64,000 nucleotides of DNA from Hymenoscyphus infarciens (taxonomy: Eukaryota; Ascomycota; Leotiomycetes; Helotiales; Helotiaceae), in NCBI GenBank assembly GCA_001414345.1, contig LLCB01000104.1, positions 62,001 to 126,000 of the forward strand. The letters run 5' to 3'. The notes under the pieces are model-generated. The model did not search any database and was not told the DNA's origin. It saw only the letters and a program-made list of their open reading frames with translations. The translations under genes and the position numbers were made by a program. Shown here piece by piece: positions 54,797-64,000 of this stretch (the first letter of the stretch is position 1; each line of letters opens with the position of its first letter).

Positions 54797-55639
54797 TCAA
54801 TATACTATATTATCCTCCTCTCCCCACCCACCGATTACCTCCCCCCCAGGCAGAAAATACGATCTCTCGTCTCCATATGCCCCTTCACGATCCTCATACT
54901 CTATCTTGTCCACCAATATGGCTGTCTCTGGACAACTTGGATCTCGCATACCGTCGCAGAACTTTGCGCCCATTTTCTCGAAGATTTCACACCTCTCCTC
55001 TATCGTTACCGCATTTCTCAGCCCCATATCCGTATACCCATCTTTGTTAAGATCCAGCAACCAGACGCCACCAGTCTCGGGAAAGCACATAGTCATGTTG
55101 ATCTGGACAGCTGGCTTGACGGTGCCATCAATGCTCTCTGACCAACTGATAGGGAAGGGCCAGCGAGGAGGTAGGGAATAGAATTGCGCGCCATATGTGC
55201 GTAGAATGGCACAGAATGCGTCTTCTTCTGTTTGATTGAGGGATCGATCCGTGTCTTGGAAGCGATTGATACCAAGCGATTTCATGTCAAGCGGATTTAG
55301 ATATCTGATCCAGACGCCTTCATTTTGCCAACAAGCCACATTGTGATAATCGAGGCTGTAACGCTTCATGGGGTGAAAAGGTGGTTCAACATAGGCTGGA
55401 TCGTAATTATCCGGGCCCCTATCAAAATTGACCGGGTCTTCATAGACTGAAGACGAAATATGTCGGAAAGGTGAGCCTCTGAAGAAAAGCACGACTGACA
55501 TAGCACCAACGAGGGCGAGAGATGCTAAAATTGCGAGATTGAGTAGAGGGCGACTCTCATTTCGAGTTTTTGGCGTTGAGGGATGACACGAGACGCCTGA
55601 AATCGACGGAGACATGGATTTGTTCTCGAGATTGGCCAT
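54797..55639 (-). CDS. Single-pass membrane protein of unknown function
   Basis: A 280-aa protein: a polar cytosolic N-terminus (about 30 residues), one membrane segment (LNLAILASLALVGAMSVVLFF), then an extracytoplasmic domain with conserved-looking features VACWQNEGVWIRYLNP, DAFCAILRTYGAQFYSLPP, VWLLDLNKDGYTDMG and cysteines in CEIF, KFCDG and PSCPE contexts. N-glycosylation-type NQT and NMT sites fit a luminal or external side. No known domain recognised; the DLNKDGYTD loop resembles a calcium-binding turn but is alone. Start is an ATG at 55639. Probably type II orientation. Confidence 0.65.
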   Translation of the reverse strand: MANLENKSMSPSISGVSCHPSTPKTRNESRPLLNLAILASLALVGAMSVVLFFRGSPFRHISSSVYEDPVNFDRGPDNYDPAYVEPPFHPMKRYSLDYHNVACWQNEGVWIRYLNPLDMKSLGINRFQDTDRSLNQTEEDAFCAILRTYGAQFYSLPPRWPFPISWSESIDGTVKPAVQINMTMCFPETGGVWLLDLNKDGYTDMGLRNAVTIEERCEIFEKMGAKFCDGMRDPSCPETAILVDKIEYEDREGAYGDERSYFLPGGEVIGGWGEEDNIVY

Positions 55640-56033
55640 TGTCGATGATAGTGTAGGCTGCTTGTTTTGTTTGTGTTTTAATGTTTGGCGGACGGTGGTT
55701 GACCGGTCGTAGTTGGAGAGCTGGAAAGTCGCGACACAAGTATTTCGGATGTCAAAGAAGGTAAATATAAAAGAGAAATATTTTGTTAAGTGCTGCGAGT
55801 TCCCAGCAGACGATGCTACATCTCAATTCCAACTCCACCTAGAAGGGGCGGGTTAATGGGTTAAAGCGAGCCTGCAACCGATAAGCGCTTTCATCTCGAA
55901 AAGGCACCTGAATGGGGCTGTGTTGACACTACAGCATCACTGCAGGCGCCCTACCAATTGCCAAGACGACCCTGTTTTCATCCTGATAATACCAAATACC
56001 TCTTTTCTTCTCTTTCGAGTTCTACCAACCACC

Positions 56034-56357
56034 ATGTCGTTACCGCTCAGCAAAGCTGCGCCGAGAAAGAACCCTAAGAAGGATCCAACGAAGCCTACTC
56101 TTCCAAGAAAGGATTTTGATTTTAAATTACAACACTTTCAAGTATCATCTGTTGGTCAGTTCTTCAATATCCAACATCGTGAACAGTACCTAGCCTTCAA
56201 TATGCCTCAGCATTTTATTCCTGCGCAAGCTGGCCAAGGAAATTTGCCTGCTTCATCTATGAAGAGTTATTTGTTGGTATCACTTGACTGGTGGTTCTTA
56301 GAGAACAAACATCATGAAGGCCGGAGCATGGTCTCTTTTGTGGTACTGCATACATAG
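56034..56357 (+). CDS. Small basic hypothetical protein (107 aa)
   Basis: ATG start gives MSLPLSKAAPRKNPKKDPTK, a basic, Pro/Lys-rich N-terminus, followed by DFDFKLQHFQVSSVGQFFNI and a hydrophobic aromatic end. It stops about 75 bp before the AT-rich RIP-like block, so it may be truncated by, or be a remnant next to, that block. No domain recognised. Confidence 0.4.
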   Translation: MSLPLSKAAPRKNPKKDPTKPTLPRKDFDFKLQHFQVSSVGQFFNIQHREQYLAFNMPQHFIPAQAGQGNLPASSMKSYLLVSLDWWFLENKHHEGRSMVSFVVLHT

Positions 56358-56429
56358 AGGATCAAGAGGAGAGCACCTCCAACATTTTGGAATATAACAT
56401 ATTTAAGTATAAGAGCGCTCTTGTCTGCC

Positions 56430-59400
56430 CAAAATATGTCTTTGAAACAAGTACACTAGTTCATTCCCCTTATATATCTATATATTAGAAGAAATCCTTC
56501 TTATCTATACTATTATTATAATAATCCTATTCTATAATTCTTACTCTTATGTCTTTTAATTACTAATAATATAATAAAAGTCTTTAAGAAGTATCTATTT
56601 TAAGAAGTAGATAATACTAATAAAGTATAAGTAATATAAGATATAATTATATAGATCTATAATAAATTTATTAGTATTAAGTAACTTAAAATCAGCTATA
56701 CTATTAACTCTCTAGTTAGTATAAGTGGTATAAAAAGAGAGATTACTAAGTTTATTAAAGAATTAATATCTAGCTTTAAAAGCTTATATAAGAATTCTAT
56801 AGTAGTATAGTAAAAACTTATTACTTTAGTATTATAATCTTAAATTAATAATATATAAAAAGAGATAAAGAGAGATATAATATAAGAGAAGGAGAAAGAT
56901 AAGAGAGTAGATAATAATAAGCTCTTTTTTAATAGACCTAAGTAATTTAATAATATAATAAATAAAAGATACTTTAAGAGCTATTAAAAGGTTATTTTTA
57001 AAAGCGTTTTAAGAAGTATTATTATTATTATTCTTACGCTACGTAGGCCGTAGGCCGAGCTCTAAGAGTAAGTAGTATATCTTCTATTCTAGTTTATATA
57101 ACCTTTTAGCTCGTTCTTCTTTACCTCTTAAGCTTTCTTATAAGTACGATTCTCCTTTTCTTTAGTTCCTACTACTATCTATTTAGAGCTTATCTCTCTA
57201 ACTTAGTAATATAGTAGAAAGGTATAGTAGGTTAGTATATTTAACCTACTAAGGTATATATTAGTAGTATAAGAGGTGTATTTACCTCTAAAATTATTAG
57301 AGCCGAGGTCTTACCTTCTAGCGTACCTCGGCTTTCTCCTCCTATTCCTCCTTTTCTTTTACTTCTTTCTTACTCTTCTCTCTCTTCTTAAGTAATTCTA
57401 GTACTAGTCTATACTTCTAAAGTCTCCTTAGCCTAAGTAGCTAAGTAGTTACTCTTAGTACTAGTTTCTTATCTACTAGTACCTCTCTTAGCTCTTATAA
57501 ATCTTTAATCCTCTTTTCTAAAGCTCTTATAAATACGTCTCTTTTCTATAAAATATCCTAGTAAAATAGGACTAGGTGTTCTACTATCTCTCTACTACCT
57601 ATATAAATATACTATAGTATAACCTAGTTTAGTACCTTTCTTATAAAGAGGAAAGCGTTTAGTTCTATTACCTCTATTTATACTTAGATAAGTAATAAGC
57701 TCTTTACCTTAGTAAGCCTTTTATAGACCTTTTATAGCTCCTACTTATCTAAGTCTACTTTATCTAACGCTTTTATATATTATGTTAGGTTCTTCTCTTA
57801 AGTCCTTCTCCTTTAAGTCTTTAAGTAGTTCTTCTATTTTATAAGTATAGTATTATACTTAAATCCTACTCCTCTTACTCCTTACTCCTTTTCCTACTCC
57901 TATTTTACTATCTATAAGTATAGTATTATCTTCTCTACCTTTATTAGTCTATCTCTTCTTCTCTTCTTTAGCTACGTTATTATATATCTATAAGTGTTTT
58001 AGATTAGTTCCTCTAACTTAGACCTTTAGAACTTCCTCTTAAAAGTAGCTACTTATAGATTAAGATATAGGTTAATTAGTATATAGTCTACTTTAACTTC
58101 TAGGCTCTAAACTAGAGTAGCTTTATACGCCTCTATTACTACTTATAAGCATCCTGATTATTATATAGAGAAGCTCCTTACTATTCCCTTCGTATTCCTT
58201 TCTTTTAGTATAGTATAGTACTACGCCGACGTCTTATATGCTATTATACTCCTTATTACTACCGCGTATATCTGTCTTACTTAGTAGTAGTCTACTTCTT
58301 ACTAGTAAAAGATGTATATTTTTTACTAGTGCTTATACTATAGGTTTCTTCTAAATATATAGTAGAGTTAAGTATACTCTATCTACGTAAGAGCCTCTAT
58401 AACGCTTTTCTCTTATATTTCGCCTTCTAAGTTTAGAAGAGAGAAGGATAAATTCTCTCTATTAACGTCTTCTTTATAGTATAACGTATTTTTGAGTTGA
58501 AAACGCTCTAAGGAGCCTTATATTCGGAGGTGAAAACTCTGCTATATATATAGAGGAAATAGAGTGTTATATAACTCTATTTCCGCGTAATATATAGTTT
58601 ACTTCTTAAGCTTATAAATAGCTAACTAGCTAGCTATACTCTATACTCTCTTATAGACCGACATACGCTTCTATCCTCTTAGGCTATATATATAGTATTA
58701 TATAGAGTAATAAATTACTATCCTTCTTCTATTACTACTATTATATACCTCGCTCTAAAGGTTTAACCTCTCTTTATAATACTCTACTATATCTCTACTA
58801 CTCTAGTAGAGCTAACTATATCTTATAGGATTTACGTAGAGTATACTTCTAGCTAGGTAGTATACTCTATATATTTCTATTCTACTAACTAAAGCAAAGC
58901 TTCTGTTTTCTCTATACGTTTCTAATCTCTAGCTTTCTATTAGCCTAGTCTCTAAGCCTTATTTATATAAAGTAAGTTAGCCTTTCTATCTTATATATTA
59001 TAAAATCGCGTTTCTAGATATAGAGGTAAAAAGAGAGCTAGTATTATATTCGTAAGTGATTCGTAGATTATTATTAGGCTTATATTAATAGCGGTTCTTC
59101 TTTACCTATATAAGCTCTTCTTAAAAACATCCTTCTACCTAAGTAGAAGAGTTAAAAGAAGAGAAGAGAGACCTTTATCTAAACCATTTCTCTCTATCTA
59201 TCTCTTCTTACTTATATAAGATCCTAGCTCTTTATTATCCCTTCTAGGCTTATCTACTTATATAGAGTATAACTCTTCTTTATACTCTCTTCTTTAATAG
59301 ACGTTCTACTTTCTTCTTTATATAAGTTAACTATTATAGAAGAAAGGCTATACTTATTAGTTCTATAGTAAAAACCTATACTAACTAGTATACTTTTATT

Positions 59401-60464
59401 TTTACTAATCGTAAAAACTCTATAAATACTACTCTAGAGGTGCTCTATCTACCTAATATAGTTAGTATTACTTAGAAATCTAACTATATAGATATTAAAG
59501 ATAGACCTAGTTATAAAGTAGAGAATTAGACGATTAGGTAGTTTTTAAATACTAGTAGCGTTAGCTACTATTCCTTTATTCTAATAAGACTACGTCGTAA
59601 TACTCTTACTAGATTACTATAACGCTCTCTACTAGCTCTAACTAAGTTATAAGAGTATCTCTTAGGCTCTAGAAGTATATTACTTTCGCTTAATTCTAGG
59701 TTTATAGCTAGCGCCACGGATAGGCAGAGATTTCGACTTTGCTAGCCTTTTAAGAAGTATATTAGTAAGTAATATCTAAAATAATTTTATAAGTAATACT
59801 TAGAATAAATTAAAAAGTTAAAAAAGAAGCTATAAACTATTTAGATTTTATAGAAATATATTATATATATTCTTCTACTAATTCTATTCTTCTCTAAAAT
59901 ACTTACTTAATTATATTTTATATAAAGAATATATATTTATTAAACTATATTTTAAGTACTTATCTCTCTATTTACTCTTTTACTAAAAAGACTTTAAAAC
60001 TCTACTAAAAACACTTAGATATATTATCTCTTATAAATATACTAGTACTCTTAAAGTAAGTCTTAGCTCTTCTAGTAACATCTATTCTTATACTTATTTC
60101 TCTAATAGCTTATTTAAGAAAACGCTGGTATAAAGTAAACTCCTTCTTTTTCCTTTTATAATATTAATATATAAAGGCTTTTAAATTACTAAAGCTCTTT
60201 CTAATAGAATTAAAGTCTAGTAAGTAGAGAAGTTGAAACCTAATCTATACTCTCTTATACTAATATACCTTCTTAATAGTCTTCTTATTTAAGTAATAGA
60301 TAGAGGTGTTATTTATAATAATTACTAATCGTAAGCCTAGAAAAGAATTATAAAGAAGTAAAAGCTCTTTAATAATAAAGCTAGCTTTTATTAGTAAAAT
60401 AAGTATAAAAAAGAGAGAACTTACTCTTTAAAGATATTATTATTATATATACTAGGAAAGATAT
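56430..60464. other. AT-rich RIP-like transposon graveyard
   Basis: About 4 kb with stops in all frames and depletion of CA/TG. Isolated GC islands persist, including a perfect 9-bp inverted repeat AGCCGAGGT/ACCTCGGCT (57301-57333) and an 11-bp inverted repeat GGAAATAGAGT/ACTCTATTTCC (58555-58584). A purine-rich minus-strand stretch around 57300-58300 may be a decayed coding region, but I cannot name it. No paired termini found. Confidence 0.6.
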
Positions 60465-60775
60465 TATAACGACATTCTATTATTCTAGATAGCTAGGAGT
60501 ACCTGTTATATATAAGGTTTTAGTAGTTATTATCTTATATTATCTATTTTAGAAAGGTTATATAGGTTCGAGCTTTTATATTAGCTAAGGTTATTTAGTT
60601 TTAGACTCTTTTATATAGTCTAAACCTTATATATATAATAGCCTACTTCTAGAGTTAGAGAGAGATAGTTTTTCCTTTTCTTCTATATTAGTACCTAGTA
60701 TTTATATACGTTATCCTGTCTTAAACGTACTTTAATATACCTCTTTACTAGTAGTATATATTTCGTACTATTATA
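60465..60775 (+). repeat. 5' LTR
   Basis: 311 bp, same length as the 3' LTR; preceded by GATAT. It shares long blocks such as ATATAAGGTTTTAGTAGTTA and TAGTCTAAACCTTATATATA with the 3' copy. Differences are mostly transitions. Confidence 0.88.
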
Positions 60776-61674
60776 TAAAAAGGAAAAACTCTTCTTTACT
60801 AGTAATAGTATTTATAATATCTCTTTTAAGCTTTTTATTACTTCTTTTATTTTTAAATATAACTTAGCCTAGATTTAGACTAGAACGCTAATATTCTTAA
60901 ATAGCTAGATAATTAGAGACTATCTAGATACCTAGTAATATTAGGGTTTAGTATTAGTTTAAAATAGCTAGTAAAAATCGTGTTTTATATATTAGAGAAG
61001 TAGAAATATACTAAGTATTTTAGAGGCTTCTAATAACTCTCTCTATATAGAGACTACTATATATAGGTTTAGTGAATAAGTCGGCTATTAATAAAAGTTA
61101 TTATAAAGGCTTCTAAATCTAATCTTACTCTCTCTCTCTTCTCTAATTCGATATTATATTAACAGTTCCGCTGAATAGCGTCGAGTAATAAACACCTTCT
61201 AGAGCTACCTCTCTTACTAAAAGACACTCTTCTAAAAGCCGCCTAAATAGCATCTATATACTAAGATTAAGAAGATTCTAACGAAATAAAGATAAGCGAG
61301 ACTTCTTAAATATAGACTAGATATAGTCGGTTATATAAGCTTTAGAAGTAGAAAATCAAGAAACAAAGGATCGGCTAGCTGAGCTAGAAAGAAGAGTAAG
61401 CGAACTTACTATTTAAAGTTAATAAATCGCTTCGCCTCTGAACTCACTCTGATCCGACTCTCTTTCGAACCTTCGATCGAACTCTCTTCAACTCCTAAGC
61501 TCTAATTCATATCTATTTCAGCTACGAGCAGCTGCCTCTAATGCCTTCTAACATTTCTTCTCTATTCGACACGGCATCGAAGCCCTTTCAAATACTCTCT
61601 AACCTCGACAAAAAAGTAAGATAACTGAAAAGATTAAACCTTTAGATAATAGTATTTCACTTATATACTAATAA

Positions 61675-62224
61675 TAGAAGATATTAGTACGTAATAGATT
61701 CTATATAAATGCTAATTATTACGATTCCTCTCTAATCTAAAAAGCTCTTATTTAGAGTATAACGACTAGTCTTACTAAGAACTACCTAGAGCTTAGATAT
61801 AAGTTAGACTTAGTTTAGAATACTTTTAAAGATTAAGAAGATATAGTTACTCTTTTAGATACCTACTTTTTAACTAGTTATAAAACAGAGGATACTTAGA
61901 ATACTTTTATATTCTTATAAATAAGATAAGAAGACGTTAAAGAAACTTTTACTGATTTTAAGAGTCGCTTTTTAAATATAGTTATACTTAGAGATATACT
62001 AGAATTAGAATAGTTCTTTTAAATATAGAATAAGATTATACTATAGCTCTAAAACTTAGCTGTTTTAAGAAAGAGATAATAGAACTATAACTTTATTAAA
62101 ATAGTAGCTAATCTTTTAGCTTTAGATAAAGAGATATATTAAAATACTAAGTTATAATATATTAGTACTATAGTTTAAAATACCTCTCTCTTCTTATCTA
62201 ATATAGAACTGAACTTTCTATAAT
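61675..62224 (+). pseudogene. RIP-destroyed gag reading frame
   Basis: One plus-strand frame of at least 183 codons holds coherent protein-like sequence (NYLELRYKLDL, FTDFKSRFLNIVI, NYNFIKIVANLLALDKEIY) broken by about 18 stops. All of these are TAA or TAG and none is TGA, as expected when CAA, CAG and TGG codons are hit by RIP. The F-x-x-FKSRFL and LDKEI segments resemble retrotransposon Gag (retrotrans_gag type). A downstream continuation to about 62350 is likely but unclear. Confidence 0.75.
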
Positions 62225-63113
62225 ATAATAGCGAATCTTCTCCTACTTCTAAAGAAGTAGAAATAGGATTAGAAGATAATAAATAAAGTCTTTAAGTATC
62301 TTAATTTAGAATCGCTAAAGAGAACGAGGTAGCTTATAAGCCTAAGTAACGTAGTTTATATAATAGTACTAATAAATGTCGTATCTAAAACTATTTCTTT
62401 TATTATTCTAAATATTAGATAATAATTTTAACTTTAACAACTTTAGTATTAAGTTTATTTAACTAGCTAAAACTACCTCTTTTATTATTCTAAGCTTTAG
62501 ATATGATTTTTAAATTCGATATTAACTTCGTCTTTAACTAGCTAAAACTCTACTAACTCTAATAAGAGTCTTATATTCTTTACTTTCTTTTTCTTCTAGC
62601 TAGACTAGAAGTTCTTTTTCATTTGAATTTGAATTAGATACGAATTAGTACGCTCTCGAAGTGAGCTCTTAACTGAGTTATTACTACTTCTTAACTAAAC
62701 GACTTCTAACTCTACTCTGAATTCGCCTTCAACTCTACTTTGAACTTTTTTCTAATTTTACTTTAAACTTTTTCCGACCTACTAGACAGATTAGACTATA
62801 CTCTTTTAGCGAACGCAAATGCTTACTTTAATATTAAAGAATTAGAAACGAAGTCTCTCTTTTATAAGTATCTATAAATTAGTTTAGTTACGATTTAGAC
62901 CTAAAATCGACATCTTAACGTCTCGCTTATAATAAATTATAATAAATAAAGTATCTATAAACTTAGGTTAGCTACGATTTAGACTCTAATCTATCTTCTT
63001 ATTTATAATAAAATCAATAAATACGACTAATATAATAACTTATACTATTCTGATTTAACTTTAAATAATAAGTAATAGAAGACTTAGAATAAGTCTTTTT
63101 TAGGAGAGAGAGA

Positions 63114-63424
63114 TATAATAGTATACTATTATCCTAGATAGCTAAGAGTATCTACTATATATAAGGTTTTAGTAGTTATTATCTTATATTATTTATTTTA
63201 GGAAGGTTATATAGATTTAAGCTTTTATATTAGCTAAGTTTATTCGGTTTCAGACTCTTTTATATAGTCTAAACCTTATATATATAGTAGTCTACTCTTA
63301 GAGTTAGAAAGAGATAGTTTTTTCTTTTCTTCTATATTAATATCTAGTATTTATATACGTTATTCTGTCTTAAACGTACTTCTATATACCTCTTCGCTAG
63401 TAGTATATATTTCGTACTATTATA
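63114..63424 (+). repeat. 3' LTR
   Basis: 311 bp, aligned end to end with the 5' LTR, preceded by a purine tract and followed by GATAT. Confidence 0.88.
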
Positions 63425-64000
63425 GATATTTATTACTATATATTCTTTAATAGTATATACTACTAGTATAGATATTCTATCTCTATTTTAAAGCTATTAT
63501 TATATCTTTACTTAAGTACTACTTTTATTAGTATAACTTATAGTTATAAAAGCGATACAAAAAGAGTTATATTATCGTTCGTATATACCGAGTAAAGCTA
63601 GCTACGATGACTACTTAAGTAGCTCTTAAGCGAGAAGTACGTATACCTACGTATACTAATCCGAATCGCTATTTACTCTTAAATATATACTAATACTAGC
63701 ACTTCTTCAAAACGACAGAAGTTAGTACTCTAAAAATCACATATCCGAGCTAACTAATCAGAGCTCTCTATTCCCTACCCTCGACTAATAAGAAGGTTCT
63801 ATTTTAGTCTCTTATTTCGTTCCACCTATTCTATAAAGTTAATATCTAGCTTATTAGTATTAATTAACCTTTATAGAGTATTATAGTAACTCTTTTTAGT
63901 TATAGTATCTATAGAATTACTCTTACTATCGATCTATTTAATCTTATTAATCTCTTTTAATTTATATACTTCTTATAGATATATAATATTAATTATTAGT
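63425..64000. other. AT-rich RIP-like flank
   Basis: Continuation of the AT-rich block to the window end, with slightly higher GC around 63560-63800. No gene or paired repeat seen; it may be part of an older element into which the LTR retrotransposon inserted. Confidence 0.55.

Larger units (their letters stand above)
60465..63424 (+). mobile_element. LTR retrotransposon, gag-only and RIP-mutated
   Basis: Two 311-bp direct repeats (60465-60775 and 63114-63424) bound a 2338-bp interior. The perfect 5-bp direct repeat GATAT lies outside both ends (60460-60464 and 63425-63429). LTR ends read TATAA...TTATA, as expected from TGTAA...TTACA after RIP. A purine tract (AGGAGAGAGAGA) directly precedes the 3' LTR, as a polypurine tract should. 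The interior contains one gag-like decayed frame and no visible protease, reverse transcriptase or integrase. It is therefore either a non-autonomous element or internally deleted. Confidence 0.88.

Noticed and set aside
54448..55141. 200- and 176-codon plus-strand frames
   Set aside because: They overlap each other and the opposite-strand membrane-protein gene at 54797-55639, which has a clear membrane segment and coherent composition.
57300..58300. Possible transposase coding on the minus strand
   Set aside because: Purine-rich decayed frames look faintly protein-like, but no transposase signature could be read with confidence.

Overview
This window comes from a filamentous ascomycete. The evidence is short (44-136 bp) GT-AG introns with CTAAC-type branch points, an ApsB/Mto1 microtubule-organising protein, an AMSH-type deubiquitinase, an Mtf1-like mitochondrial protein, and long AT-rich blocks with the C-to-T and G-to-A decay typical of RIP (repeat-induced point mutation). 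A leotiomycete or helotialean fungus is my guess from overall style, not proven.

Layout. 0-7.1 kb: a secreted PAF-acetylhydrolase-like lipase, an O-fucosyltransferase-like Golgi-type membrane protein and a small secreted six-cysteine protein. 7.1-14.1 kb: gene-poor, with a MULE-like long-TIR element nested in a Harbinger/Tourist-like MITE (10.3-11.8 kb) and a 216-bp MITE. 14.1-22.7 kb: a Gln/Pro-rich protein, then a cluster of short acidic Ser/Asp/Glu-rich orphans. 22.9-28.6 kb: a frameshifted F-box-like gene, a RIP-altered second copy of the MITE that keeps the empty site of the nested element, a further TIR element and a membrane-protein pseudogene. 29.1-37.9 kb: the large coiled-coil ApsB/Mto1 protein, a WD40 relic and a two-exon F-box/LRR-like gene. 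38-42 kb: AT-rich decay, another MITE and gene fragments.

42.3-48.3 kb is the main housekeeping block. An 88-aa protein and a three-exon AMSH/Sst2 K63-deubiquitinase are followed by a divergent promoter and an Mtf1-like methyltransferase-fold protein with a mitochondrial presequence. 50.9-52.9 kb holds a ten-exon secreted protein whose tail is built from repeated short symmetric exons. 54.8-56.4 kb has a single-pass membrane protein and a 107-aa orphan. From about 56.4 kb to the end lies a heavily RIP-mutated AT-rich block containing a complete LTR retrotransposon outline (60465-63424) with two 311-bp LTRs, a GATAT target duplication and a gag-only decayed reading frame.

I see no CRISPR array, rRNA, convincing tRNA or biosynthetic cluster. 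The genes do not form one pathway. The strongest unusual signals are the transposon-in-transposon with an internal empty-site control, the gag-only LTR element, the repeated-exon secreted protein and the acidic orphan cluster.
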